Source: Hydrogenoanaerobacterium sp032017025
GTDB lineage: Bacteria > Bacillota > Clostridia > Oscillospirales > Ruminococcaceae
Direction: 5' to 3'
Length of the DNA stretch: 64,000 nt
Assembly (NCBI RefSeq): GCF_032017025.1
Contig: NZ_DALZQO010000001.1
Location: forward strand, 334,086-398,085
Shown: one piece after another, positions 8,386-17,377 of the stretch
Numbering within the stretch: position 1 is the first letter of the stretch
Layout: every line of letters starts with the position of its first letter
The notes under the pieces: generated by a model
What the model was told of the DNA's origin: nothing
The model's database searches: none
Seen by the model: the letters and a program-made list of their open reading frames with translations, nothing else
Made by a program: the position numbers and the translations under genes

Positions 8386-8921
8386 CTGCCTTCGCCCCCT
8401 TCATTTTTATGGTGCACTTGGATGGTGTAAACAACCTCAATCACACGCTGGGCATGCTGCGCCAAGCAGCGGTTGAGGCAGCCGAGCAGCTGTAGATATT
8501 GCTGTGTGCTCTCGTCGTAGCACACACCGTCGCCGAACACCTCGTTCGATACAACAATGACATGCTCTGCCTGCCTGCACAGGTGCCGAACACCCGCAAG
8601 TATGGCTTGCTGAGCCTGCGCCCCCGCGCCCGCCTCGCTGTAAAACTCGTTAGCGGCAAGGTTCGACAGGCACTCAAGCAGCACTGTTGCACCCGGCTCT
8701 ACCACAACTGCTGAGAGGTTGGTGTAGCATTCAATGGTTTCAAAACCTTTGTGGGCACGCATTTCGCGGTGGCGCGCAACACGGGCTTCAAACTCGGCAT
8801 CGCCTGTACCCATAGGCTGCATGGTGGCGATGTAATAGCGTTTGCCCCCACCGGCTATTGCCAGCCCCTCGGCATATTCACTTTTTCCGCTTGCAGAGCC
8901 GCCTGTCACCAGCGTAAGCAT
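8382..8921 (-). CDS. cobU: Bifunctional adenosylcobinamide kinase / guanylyltransferase CobU
   Basis: Phosphorylates adenosylcobinamide and then transfers GMP to give adenosylcobinamide-GDP. The P-loop GGSASGKSEYAE is at residues 6-17, ARVARHREMRAHKGFETIE contains the histidine region for guanylylation, and VVSNEVFGDGV is the second conserved block. The start at 8921 gives the family MLTLVTGGSASGKS beginning and has GGCGGTGG upstream; 13 upstream codons are rejected. Length 179 is close to the usual 180. It overlaps cobS by 4 nt. Confidence 0.94.
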   Translation of the reverse strand: MLTLVTGGSASGKSEYAEGLAIAGGGKRYYIATMQPMGTGDAEFEARVARHREMRAHKGFETIECYTNLSAVVVEPGATVLLECLSNLAANEFYSEAGAGAQAQQAILAGVRHLCRQAEHVIVVSNEVFGDGVCYDESTQQYLQLLGCLNRCLAQHAQRVIEVVYTIQVHHKNEGGEGR

Positions 8922-8934
8922 AAATCCACCGCCT

Positions 8935-9993
8935 TTACTCCAGAGGCTGATAATCCTCAATTTCTATTTCAGAAAAGGTGCTCATATCGTTGTACACCTG
9001 GCATGCCATGTTTAAAATGGGTATAGCCGCAACCGCACCTGTTCCCTCGCCAAGGCACATATTGCAGGTAAGAAACGGCTGCAGGTTAAGCTCATGCATC
9101 AGCAGCTTGCCAGCCGGCTCGTTTGAGACATGCGAGGGTAGCATATAGCCCGCCGCATGGGGGCAAAGGCGTATTGCACACAATGCCGCAACCGACGAAA
9201 TAAAGCCGTCGATGAGCACCGGAAGCTGCATCACCGCACCGCCTAGAAATACGCCGATCAGGCCCGCGATATCAAAACCGCCTACCTTGGAAACGGTATC
9301 CAGTACATCGTCGGGATCGGGGTTGTTCGTTGCAATGGCGCGCCGGATGACCGCTATTTTACGCTTTACCCCTTCGCTGGAAAGCCCTGCGCCGCGGCCG
9401 GTAACGTCGCTGACGCTTTTATGTAACAGAACAGCCGTAACGGCACTGCTGGTGGTGGTGTTGCCAATGCCCATCTCACCGGTTGCAAACAGGTCAAAGC
9501 CTTGCTCTGCCAGTTGGATGACGGTGTTGATTCCCACCTCGATTGCAGCAACCGCCTGCTCACGGGTCATGGCAGGCTCCAACGCCATATTTTTGGTGCC
9601 GTAAGCTATTTTTTTAACCAACAGTCCCTGCGCATCCACATCACGCGCAACTCCAATATCGACAGGTACAACCTTAGCCCCCGCCACCTGTGCCATACGG
9701 CATACACTGGTAGCACCCGTCGTAAAGTTTTTGGTGACGACAGCAGTTACCTCCTGCGAGGTTTGGGTTACGCCCTCGGCAACCACGCCGTTATCGGCAC
9801 ACATCACCACAACACAGGGTTTGGTGATTTTAACATTTCTGCCGTGCTTCATACCGGCAAGCATGGTCACTGTGTCCTCCAAAAGCCCAAGGCTTTGCAG
9901 GGGCTTTGCAATGCTGTTCCAGCGCCGCTGCGCAAGCATTTGCGCAGTTTGGTCGGTTGGCTGAATTTGAGAGAGTGCTTCTTTCAGGGTCAT
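8935..9993 (-). CDS. cobT: Nicotinate-nucleotide--dimethylbenzimidazole phosphoribosyltransferase CobT
   Basis: Activates the lower-ligand base by transferring ribose phosphate from nicotinate mononucleotide. Family blocks are VVMCADNGVVAEGVTQT, GEMGIGNTTTSSAV, GRGAGLSSEG and NMCLGEGTGAV with the catalytic glutamate. Length 352 is normal. The start overlaps the cbiA stop as ATGA. The base it activates is unknown: no bluB or bza genes for dimethylbenzimidazole synthesis are in the window. Confidence 0.97.
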   Translation of the reverse strand: MTLKEALSQIQPTDQTAQMLAQRRWNSIAKPLQSLGLLEDTVTMLAGMKHGRNVKITKPCVVVMCADNGVVAEGVTQTSQEVTAVVTKNFTTGATSVCRMAQVAGAKVVPVDIGVARDVDAQGLLVKKIAYGTKNMALEPAMTREQAVAAIEVGINTVIQLAEQGFDLFATGEMGIGNTTTSSAVTAVLLHKSVSDVTGRGAGLSSEGVKRKIAVIRRAIATNNPDPDDVLDTVSKVGGFDIAGLIGVFLGGAVMQLPVLIDGFISSVAALCAIRLCPHAAGYMLPSHVSNEPAGKLLMHELNLQPFLTCNMCLGEGTGAVAAIPILNMACQVYNDMSTFSEIEIEDYQPLE

Positions 9994-11375
9994 TCATGGT
10001 CACGCTTCTTTCTATGGTTGGCACATTGCTGCAAAAAACGGTATGCAAGCATAGGGTCAGAGTAAAAATGTAAGTGTGGGTACCCGGCGTATAGGTTTTC
10101 GTTCGCATGTACGCATTGCCAATTGCGGTTTCCTGTAGGCTTTTTTGCATGCTCACAGTTTCCGTTATCGGTGCTGTCCCAATAATGGAACTCGTGCGCG
10201 GGAGTGGTTTCCCCTGCCCTGAACAGCATGCTGTCACACTGCGCGGTGAGTGTTGTGTAGCCGAAACGGCACAGCTTATGCGTGTTAAAGCTTGTAGCGT
10301 CAATTACACCTACCATAGGGTAGCTGCCGCCGTCAACGCCCTCGATTGTTTTATGCAGGTACATAAAGCCCCCACACTCGGCAATGCAGGGCAGCCCTTT
10401 TTGCAGCGCGGTATACACGCTCTGCAGCATGGTTTTGTTTTGCGAAAGCTGTTGCGCATACACCTCAGGGTAGCCGCCAACAAGAAACAATCCGTCAATA
10501 TCGGCAGGCAAGGCGCTGTCTGCAATGGGGCTGAACTCTACAAGTTCTGCCCCCAGCTCACACAGCAGGGTAAGGGAATCCTCATAGCAAAAGCAAAAGG
10601 CGTTATCCCGGGGTATGGCGATACGCAAAGGGGCGTTTTGCAAGGGCTTTGGCAGTGCAGGCGGTGTAAACGCGGGCTTTGGCGCGGACTGCGCCAGTTC
10701 CCATAAAAAAGCGAGGTCTATGGTTTGCTCCGCCTGTTCGGCAAGGAGCTGCAGCTTCTGCTTTAAATTTTGCGCCTCTGCCACAGTCACCAAACCCAGG
10801 TGGCGGCTCTCGAGCGAGCAATCGTCCAGCTTGGGCAGAAAACCCGCCACGGGAATACCTGTTTCGGCCTCGATTGCCTGCTTGAGGGTGGGATATGTCA
10901 TGGGGTTGCAGCGATTGAGCAGCACCGCTTTGATGTTGCTGTCCTCCCTTAGGGCGACAAAGCCCTTTACCTGCGCCGCTGCCGAAAGCGACATCCCATG
11001 TACATTGAGCACAAGTACCACAGGGGTGGCGGTGGCTTTTGCCAAATGATAGCTGCTCGCCTGTGTGGTAAAGCCGCCCACCCCGTCGTAAAAGCCCATC
11101 ACACCCTCCAGAACAGAAAGGTCACAGTCTGCCGCGTTTTTGGCAAGCAGATAGTTTGTGGTATCTTCATTGTAAAAGAACAGGTCGAGGTTACGGCTTT
11201 TGGCACCGATGACCTCGCTGTGGAACATTGGGTCGATGTAATCGGGCCCGCATTTGAACGACGCCAGCTTTAGCCCGCGGTTGACAAATGCCTGCAAAAC
11301 AGCGCATGTAACGGTGGTTTTACCCGCCCCGCTGTTTGCCGCTGCAAGCATCATGCGCGGTACATTATTGCCCAT
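9990..11375 (-). CDS. cbiA: Cobyrinic acid a,c-diamide synthase CbiA
   Basis: ATP- and glutamine-dependent amidation of the a and c side chains of cobyrinate. The P-loop AANSGAGKTTVT lies at residues 12-23, FKCGPDYIDPMFH follows, and the C-terminal glutaminase domain has the nucleophile in CIAECGGFMYL with a late histidine in AHEFHYWD. Length 461 is normal. It overlaps cbiET by 11 nt and cobT by 4 nt. CbiP later completes the remaining amidations. Confidence 0.96.
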   Translation of the reverse strand: MGNNVPRMMLAAANSGAGKTTVTCAVLQAFVNRGLKLASFKCGPDYIDPMFHSEVIGAKSRNLDLFFYNEDTTNYLLAKNAADCDLSVLEGVMGFYDGVGGFTTQASSYHLAKATATPVVLVLNVHGMSLSAAAQVKGFVALREDSNIKAVLLNRCNPMTYPTLKQAIEAETGIPVAGFLPKLDDCSLESRHLGLVTVAEAQNLKQKLQLLAEQAEQTIDLAFLWELAQSAPKPAFTPPALPKPLQNAPLRIAIPRDNAFCFCYEDSLTLLCELGAELVEFSPIADSALPADIDGLFLVGGYPEVYAQQLSQNKTMLQSVYTALQKGLPCIAECGGFMYLHKTIEGVDGGSYPMVGVIDATSFNTHKLCRFGYTTLTAQCDSMLFRAGETTPAHEFHYWDSTDNGNCEHAKKPTGNRNWQCVHANENLYAGYPHLHFYSDPMLAYRFLQQCANHRKKRDHE

Positions 11376-12606
11376 TGCTGCGCCCTCCTCCGCTAAAAAT
11401 AGTAACAGGGTTCTGCCCCATCATCATATGAAGGCCGCCAACCGCCTTAGAGCGGGCGACCGAAAGCTGCACGATATTGGTATCGGAAAGCTGAAAACGT
11501 TTGAAGCTTTCCATTGCCGCTGAGGCAGTTTCAAGCGTGATTGCAGTTGCTACGATGCGTACCTGCGGGTTCTTTTGCATGGCGGCTGCAATGATGTCGG
11601 AAAGCCCACCCGATGACCCACCGATAAACACTGCGTCGGGCGCAGGGAGATTGGCAAGTGCGGCGGGGGCTGTACCCTCAACAATATGCAGGTTGCAAGC
11701 GCCAAAGCTTGCCTTATTTTGGTGCAGCAGCCCAAGTGCAGCGGGGTTCTTCTCCACCGCGAACACCTTGCCATCAGGCAAAATGCGTGCAATTTCAACA
11801 CAAACCGAACCGGTGCCCGCACCGACATCCCAAACAGTATCGCCATGGCATAGCTTTAGTGCTGAAATAGACACCGTGCGTACCTCCAATTTAGTCATAG
11901 GTGCGTCACCGCGCAAAAAGCATTCGTCAGGCAGGCCGTGGGTGAGGGGTAGCGGAATGGGATTGTCGTTGAAAACCAGCATTACAGAAAGCGGGGCAAA
12001 CTCCCGCTTGGCACACTCCTGCGCTGTGGCATAGGTAAGCTGCTCATCGGGGTACGAAAGCCGCTCACCCACACAAACGTGTACCTCGCCAAGGCCTGCC
12101 GCATAAAACTCTGCGCATAGCTCGGTAACGCTTTGGTATTTGCCGCCCGTAAGCGCAAACACTTTGGCGTGATGACGCACCGCCGTAACCAAGCTTTGCT
12201 CTCTGCCGTGCATGCTGATGAGCTTCGCATCATCCCACGAGGTTTTTGCCTTCGCACAGAGGTACTGTACACTGCTGATACCTGCAATGCATTCCACATC
12301 GTAGCCCGCGAGCAATTCGCATAAGCGTTTTGCGCCGCTGTAAAACCCTACGTCTCCGCTCATCAGCACCGAAACGGTGCGGTAATCGGGGTGCTTTGCA
12401 AGATAAACCGCTATTTTTTCTGCCGAGCAGGAGGTAAAACGTGCGGCGTTCACATCACAAAAGCTGTCGAGCATGCGCTGTGCACCGATTAGGCAGTCGC
12501 TGTCTGCTATTATCTGTATCGCCTGCTGTGTGAGAGTTGCGGGGTTGCCCATGCCGATACCGACAATATAGATTTTCATCGGCCCTACACCTGCTTTATC
12601 GTTCAT
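11365..12606 (-). CDS. cbiET: CbiE-CbiT fusion, cobalt-precorrin-7 C5-methyltransferase / cobalt-precorrin-6B C15-methyltransferase
   Basis: Two enzymes in one chain. The N-terminal CbiE domain (about residues 10-200) has the tetrapyrrole methylase start KIYIVGIGMGNP and SGDVGFYSGAK. The C-terminal CbiT domain (about 215-400) has the SAM motif DVGAGTGSVCVE and FIGGSSGG. Together they methylate C5 and C15 and decarboxylate the acetate on C12, as in CobL of aerobes. The start at 12606 is chosen because GGGAGG lies 6 nt upstream; an ATGA-overlapping ATG at 12633 has a weak site, and a later ATG at 12579 is also possible. Length 413. Confidence 0.95.
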   Translation of the reverse strand: MNDKAGVGPMKIYIVGIGMGNPATLTQQAIQIIADSDCLIGAQRMLDSFCDVNAARFTSCSAEKIAVYLAKHPDYRTVSVLMSGDVGFYSGAKRLCELLAGYDVECIAGISSVQYLCAKAKTSWDDAKLISMHGREQSLVTAVRHHAKVFALTGGKYQSVTELCAEFYAAGLGEVHVCVGERLSYPDEQLTYATAQECAKREFAPLSVMLVFNDNPIPLPLTHGLPDECFLRGDAPMTKLEVRTVSISALKLCHGDTVWDVGAGTGSVCVEIARILPDGKVFAVEKNPAALGLLHQNKASFGACNLHIVEGTAPAALANLPAPDAVFIGGSSGGLSDIIAAAMQKNPQVRIVATAITLETASAAMESFKRFQLSDTNIVQLSVARSKAVGGLHMMMGQNPVTIFSGGGRSNGQ

Positions 12607-12629
12607 AATAGCCTCCCTCTGTGGAGGTT

Positions 12630-13943
12630 TCATCGGTTTCCATCATACTCATGTTTTAAAAAAACCTTTGCACATTCTACAGTAAAGTCAATATCCGCAT
12701 CGGTATGCGCGTAAGATAGGAACATCGCCTCGAACTGAGAGGGCGCGAGGTAAATGCCATCGCCGAGCATCTTCTTAAAGTAGCGCCCGAAACGCACAGT
12801 ATCTGCCTGCTTTGCGGTTGTATAGTCGGTAACCGTTTGTTCGGTAAAGAACACACAGCCAAGTGAACCAATGTGGTTAACGGTGCAGCCGTGCTGCTGC
12901 GCTGTCTTTTCCAGCTCGCCATATAACCGGTCGCCGAGGGTGTTGATGTGACGATAGATTTCGGGGTTATCGCGCAGGATTTTCAGCTGTGCAATGCCCG
13001 CCGCCATAGCAACCGGGTTGCCCGAAAGCGTACCTGCCTGGTACACATTACCTATGGGGGCAATCATCTGCATGACGTCGTGCCTGCCGCCGTATGCGCC
13101 AACCGGCATGCCACCGCCGATGATCTTACCGAAGGTTGTGAGGTCAGGTTTTACGCCAAACCAACCCTGTGCACCATCGATACCCAAACGGAAACCGGTG
13201 ATAACTTCGTCGAAGATGAGCAGTGTCTTATTTGCGGTGCAAAGCTCACGAAGCTGTGCTAAAAAGCCATCCTTTGGCAGTACAACACCCATATTTGCCG
13301 CCACAGGCTCTATAATAACCGCGGCAACCTCGTCTTTATTGTCTTCAAACAGTTTTTGCACACTGTTGATGTCGTTGTAAACCGCGGTAAGGGTATCCTC
13401 CGCTGTGCCTTTGGGAACCCCTGCACTGTCGGGTACGCCTGCTGTCATCACGCCGCTGCCTGCCTTAACAAGCAGTGCATCAAAATGCCCATGGTAGCAG
13501 CCCTCAAACTTGATAATCTTTGCCCTGCCCGTATAGCCGCGCGCCGCGCGGATAGCGCTCATGACCGCCTCGGTGCCCGAGTTGACCATGCGCACCATGT
13601 CGATAGACGGCACCAAATCGCAGATGAGATGCGCCATGGTAACCTCCGCCTCGGTTGCAGCGCCAAAGCTCAGCCCGTTTTCGACTGCTTTTAGCACCGC
13701 AGCCTTTACCGCAGGGTGGTTGTGCCCAAGAACCATCGGCCCCCATGAACAGATGTAGTCGAGGTAGGTTCTTCCATCCGCATCGGTGATACGTGCACCG
13801 TTTGCGCTTTCCATAAAACGTGGCGTACCCCCTACCGACCGAAATGCGCGCACAGGGCTGTTCACCCCGCCGGGGATGTACTGCTGTGCCTCACGAAACA
13901 GTTCGCGCGATTTTTCATGTCTGGTTCTTCTGTGTTCCATCAT
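12630..13943 (-). CDS. hemL: Glutamate-1-semialdehyde 2,1-aminomutase HemL
   Basis: PLP enzyme that converts glutamate-1-semialdehyde, made by HemA, into 5-aminolevulinate. Seen are PGGVNSPVRAF near the N-terminus, MVNSGTEAVMSAIRAAR, GCYHGHFD, LIFDEVITGFR and the Schiff-base lysine in TTFGKIIGGGMPVGAYGG. Length 437 is normal. Its start overlaps the hemB stop by 4 nt. Placement in the B12 operon means precursor supply is tuned to cobalamin need. Confidence 0.97.
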   Translation of the reverse strand: MMEHRRTRHEKSRELFREAQQYIPGGVNSPVRAFRSVGGTPRFMESANGARITDADGRTYLDYICSWGPMVLGHNHPAVKAAVLKAVENGLSFGAATEAEVTMAHLICDLVPSIDMVRMVNSGTEAVMSAIRAARGYTGRAKIIKFEGCYHGHFDALLVKAGSGVMTAGVPDSAGVPKGTAEDTLTAVYNDINSVQKLFEDNKDEVAAVIIEPVAANMGVVLPKDGFLAQLRELCTANKTLLIFDEVITGFRLGIDGAQGWFGVKPDLTTFGKIIGGGMPVGAYGGRHDVMQMIAPIGNVYQAGTLSGNPVAMAAGIAQLKILRDNPEIYRHINTLGDRLYGELEKTAQQHGCTVNHIGSLGCVFFTEQTVTDYTTAKQADTVRFGRYFKKMLGDGIYLAPSQFEAMFLSYAHTDADIDFTVECAKVFLKHEYDGNR

Positions 13944-14923
13944 CCAATTCTCCCTTCGTCGATGTAATGTGCCAAATCAATGGCGAAGTAAGTGATGAGG
14001 ATATCCGCACCTGCGCGGAAGATGCTTACTGCGGTTTCACAGACGATCGCAGCCTCGTCTATCAGCCCCGCTTTTGCCGCGGTTTTGATCATTGCGTATT
14101 CGCCGCTGACGCTGTATGCCGCCATCGGTACAGGGAAGCTCTGCGATACCTCGTAAATGACATCGAGGTACGAAAGCGCCGGCTTTACCATAATGATGTC
14201 TGCACCCTGCTCTACATCGAGCGCCGCTTCCTTGATACCTTCGCGGCGGTTGTGGTAATCCATCTGGTAGCCCTTGCGGTCGCCAAACGACGGTGCAGAG
14301 CCCGCCGCCTCGCGGAACGGGCCATAAAATGCCGAAGAATACTTGACGGCATAAGACATAATAGGAACATCGCTGTAGCCGTTTTGATCCAAAACAGTAC
14401 GGATGGCAAGGATTCTACCGTCCATCATATCGGATGGGGCGACCATATCGGCACCTGCCTGAACGTGAGAAAGAGCAGTTTTTGCAAGCACCTCTAGGGT
14501 TTTATCGTTATCCACCTGCTGCCCGCATAAAATGCCGCAGTGCCCGTGGCTGGTATATTCGCACATACATACATCGGTAATGACGTAAAGCTGCGGAAAG
14601 CTCTGCTTAATGTACCGAATTGCCCGCTGCACCGCGCCGTTTTCGTCCCATGCGCCACTTCCGGTCTCATCCTTGTGCTCGGGGATGCCAAACAGCAGCA
14701 CGCTGTTTATCCCCGCCTTGGTAAGCTCGGTAAGAATGCCCGAAAGGCAGTCGGGGCTGTAGCGCTTCTGCCCGTCGAGTGAGGGGATATCCTCCAAAAT
14801 ACCGCTGCCCTCACGCACAAAAAGCGGGTAAACAAGCGCACTTTTCGAAATACGTGTTTCACGCACCATGCCGCGTATCATTGGGTTACCGCGTAATCTG
14901 CGGGGTCTGTTTAAAAGTTCCAT
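13940..14923 (-). CDS. hemB: Delta-aminolevulinic acid dehydratase HemB (porphobilinogen synthase)
   Basis: Condenses two 5-aminolevulinates to porphobilinogen. The zinc-type site is visible as DVCMCEYTSHGHCG at about residues 119-132. The two substrate lysines are expected in YAVKYSSAFYGPFR and IIMVKPALSYLD. Length 327 is normal, and the RPRRLRGNPMIRGMVRET beginning is typical of the family. Its stop overlaps the hemL start; the cobA-hemD stop is 13 nt upstream. Confidence 0.97.
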   Translation of the reverse strand: MELLNRPRRLRGNPMIRGMVRETRISKSALVYPLFVREGSGILEDIPSLDGQKRYSPDCLSGILTELTKAGINSVLLFGIPEHKDETGSGAWDENGAVQRAIRYIKQSFPQLYVITDVCMCEYTSHGHCGILCGQQVDNDKTLEVLAKTALSHVQAGADMVAPSDMMDGRILAIRTVLDQNGYSDVPIMSYAVKYSSAFYGPFREAAGSAPSFGDRKGYQMDYHNRREGIKEAALDVEQGADIIMVKPALSYLDVIYEVSQSFPVPMAAYSVSGEYAMIKTAAKAGLIDEAAIVCETAVSIFRAGADILITYFAIDLAHYIDEGRIG

Positions 14924-14936
14924 TGCATTGTTCTCC

Positions 14937-16436
14937 TTACTTTTGGCGGTGCAGATCTGTGAGCAGAGCCACCATACTATCGATGGTTGCCGCCTGCGCG
15001 ATCACTGTTTTTATCCGATGCTTTTGTGCTTCTAAAGCGGTTTGCTCACCAATGCAGATGGCATTGACTTGTGAAAAATCAAAGTCACCGATTGCACCGA
15101 CAAACCCCCTGACGGTGGATGCGCTGGTGAATGCGACATAATCGATTTCACCGCAAGCAAGCTGTTCACGCACACTGTCGGCCTGCTCATAGGTATAGAG
15201 TGTATCATACAACGGCACGTCATCGTAAGGTATGCCCGCGGCGTCAAGTGCGGCGGTAAGGTCGGGCGAGCCGACACGCGCACGGGTAATAAGTATGCGC
15301 GTACCTTTTGCGGCAACCCCCAGTGCGGCACCAAGCTGCCCCGCGTTGTAGGCGCTCGGCTTCAGGTCTACCAGCAAGCCTCGCTTCTCCAGTTCATGTG
15401 CGGTTGCAGAGCCAATCGCCGCTATTTTAAGCCCTGCAAGGCTGCGGATATCCTGCCCTCTGGCGCGCAGCTCTTCAAAAAAGATACGTACCCCACTAGG
15501 ACTCGTAAAGGTAATCCAGCCATAACGCCCCAAATTGGTAAGTGCAAAGGCAAGAGCAGCGTTGTTTTCAATTGCGGCAGTCTGGATAGAAGGCAGCTCT
15601 ACCACCTCAGCACCAAGAGCACGCAATTTTTCGGTAAGGGTGGAAGCCAGCTCGCGCGGGCGGGTTACGACAATACGAACACCGCCGAGGGGACGCTCCT
15701 CCGCCCAATGGAACTGCTCTGCCAGTGCACAAACCTTGCCCACCACAATAATTGCTGGTGTTTTAATGTTGGCTGCCTGCGCGTCGTGTACAAGGTTTTG
15801 TACCGTAGAAACCACCCTGCGCTGGTGCGCCGTGGTGCCGCGCTCCAACACCGCAGCAGGCATATCAGGCGACATACCGCCTGCAAGCAGCCCTGTACAG
15901 ATGCTCTCCATCGCGCTGACGCCCATCAAAAATACAAGAGTACCCTTGAGCTTGACCAGTGAGGCAAAATCGATTTGTGCTTCTGGTGCGGTTTTGGTGT
16001 GCCCCGTAATAATATGCAGTGAGGAGGTGCAATCGCGGTGGGTTACGGGAATGCCCGCGTAGGCAGGTACCGAAAGCGCAGAGGTAACCCCCGGTACAAT
16101 TTCAAAATCGATGCCGTGCTGTACCAGCAGCTCAAGCTCCTCGCCGCCGCGCCCGAACAAAAACGGGTCGCCGCCCTTGAGGCGTACAACAAGATTGCCC
16201 GCCAAAGCTTCCTCGAGCAAAATTTGATTGATTTGGTGCTGCGGTATGGGATGATGGCTTGCACGCTTGCCCACATCAATGCGGCGGGCAGTAGGCGGAA
16301 TCAGTGCCAGAACACCCTGCCCCACCAGCTTATCGTATACCACAACATCCGCTTGCTGCAGCACGGCTTTGCCTTTGAGCGTGAGCAGCCCCACGTCGCC
16401 GGGGCCCGCCCCCACTAAAATCACCTTACCGTTCAT
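14937..16436 (-). CDS. cobA-hemD: CobA-HemD fusion: uroporphyrinogen-III C-methyltransferase / uroporphyrinogen-III synthase
   Basis: The N-terminal half (about 1-245) is a SUMT enzyme: VILVGAGPGDVGLLTLKG, RLKGGDPFLFGRGGEE and PGVTSALSVPAYAGIP are diagnostic. The C-terminal half (about 250-499) is uroporphyrinogen-III synthase, with GGVRIVVTRP at its start and a TFTSPSGVR block. The fusion makes uroporphyrinogen III and then methylates it twice to precorrin-2, committing flux to siroheme and cobalamin. Such fusions are known in Clostridia. The start overlaps the hemC stop by 4 nt, matching pathway order. Confidence 0.97.
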   Translation of the reverse strand: MNGKVILVGAGPGDVGLLTLKGKAVLQQADVVVYDKLVGQGVLALIPPTARRIDVGKRASHHPIPQHQINQILLEEALAGNLVVRLKGGDPFLFGRGGEELELLVQHGIDFEIVPGVTSALSVPAYAGIPVTHRDCTSSLHIITGHTKTAPEAQIDFASLVKLKGTLVFLMGVSAMESICTGLLAGGMSPDMPAAVLERGTTAHQRRVVSTVQNLVHDAQAANIKTPAIIVVGKVCALAEQFHWAEERPLGGVRIVVTRPRELASTLTEKLRALGAEVVELPSIQTAAIENNAALAFALTNLGRYGWITFTSPSGVRIFFEELRARGQDIRSLAGLKIAAIGSATAHELEKRGLLVDLKPSAYNAGQLGAALGVAAKGTRILITRARVGSPDLTAALDAAGIPYDDVPLYDTLYTYEQADSVREQLACGEIDYVAFTSASTVRGFVGAIGDFDFSQVNAICIGEQTALEAQKHRIKTVIAQAATIDSMVALLTDLHRQK

Positions 16437-17323
16437 CGGAGTATCTCCTCTTTTAGTCTATTTGCAAGGTCAGCACCCAGTTGTTCACCGTTATCCGCAT
16501 GCCCGGTAACAGAGCCAATGATATGCCGGCCTGTCTGTTCTTCGTAATAAAGCCCGGTGAGCTTCATGCTCTCGCCGGTAAGCTCGGCGTGCGCCGCAAT
16601 GGGTGAGCTGCACCCGCCATCCAAAACACGCACAAACGCGCGTTCGGCAAGCGCAGCGCGCTGTGCCTGTTTATCGTTAACACAATCCAGAAAATCGTAG
16701 TTTTCGCCTGCTCTACCTTGCACAGCCAAAATGCCCTGCCCTGCGGCGGGGAGCATTTCTTTATTCGAAAAAATACGGCTGATACGATAACCCAAATCAA
16801 CACGGTTAAGCCCAGAACAGGCGAGCACCAATGCAGAATATTCACCCGCATCAAGCTTTGCCAAACGAGTGAGGATATTGCCGCGAATCAGCTTGGTTTG
16901 CATATTGGGGTATAGCTTTTTCAGCTGCAGCACACGGCGTGCACTGCCACACCCAATGGGCTTGGTCTCATCCAACTTTTCAGTGCCGTAGGGCAAAATA
17001 AACGCATCGCTCGGGTCGCCGCGTTTTGAAAACGCCACAATGGGCAAGTCATCGGGGGTATCCATGGGCATATCCTTAAGGCTGTGCACCGTAATATCCA
17101 CCTTGTGTTCACGCAGAGCGCGGTCAAGCTCTTTGACAAACAGCCCCTTACCGCCAATTTTATCAAGGCTCTTGTCCAAAATAATATCGCCTGTGGTTTT
17201 CATTGTCACGAGTTGCAGCTCCAAATCGGGGTGAGCAGCAGCGATAGCATCCATCACCAGCTGTGTTTGCGCTACGGCAAGCCTGCTTTCGCGGCTGCCG
17301 ACGATAATCTTACGTTTTTCCAT
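16433..17323 (-). CDS. hemC: Porphobilinogen deaminase HemC (hydroxymethylbilane synthase)
   Basis: Polymerises four porphobilinogens into hydroxymethylbilane. Seen are IIVGSRESRLAVAQT at the N-terminus, KDMPMD, GCGSARR and the cofactor-attachment cysteine in DGGCSSPIAAHAEL at about residue 235. Length 296 is slightly short of the usual 305-315 but complete. The ribosome site AAGGGGATATCA lies upstream. It is 54 nt from the preceding gene and overlaps cobA-hemD by 4 nt. Confidence 0.97.
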   Translation of the reverse strand: MEKRKIIVGSRESRLAVAQTQLVMDAIAAAHPDLELQLVTMKTTGDIILDKSLDKIGGKGLFVKELDRALREHKVDITVHSLKDMPMDTPDDLPIVAFSKRGDPSDAFILPYGTEKLDETKPIGCGSARRVLQLKKLYPNMQTKLIRGNILTRLAKLDAGEYSALVLACSGLNRVDLGYRISRIFSNKEMLPAAGQGILAVQGRAGENYDFLDCVNDKQAQRAALAERAFVRVLDGGCSSPIAAHAELTGESMKLTGLYYEEQTGRHIIGSVTGHADNGEQLGADLANRLKEEILR

Positions 17324-17377
17324 TGATATCCCCTTTCTGCCAAACGGTAAACGCTTGTGGCAGGTTTGATTGGAAGA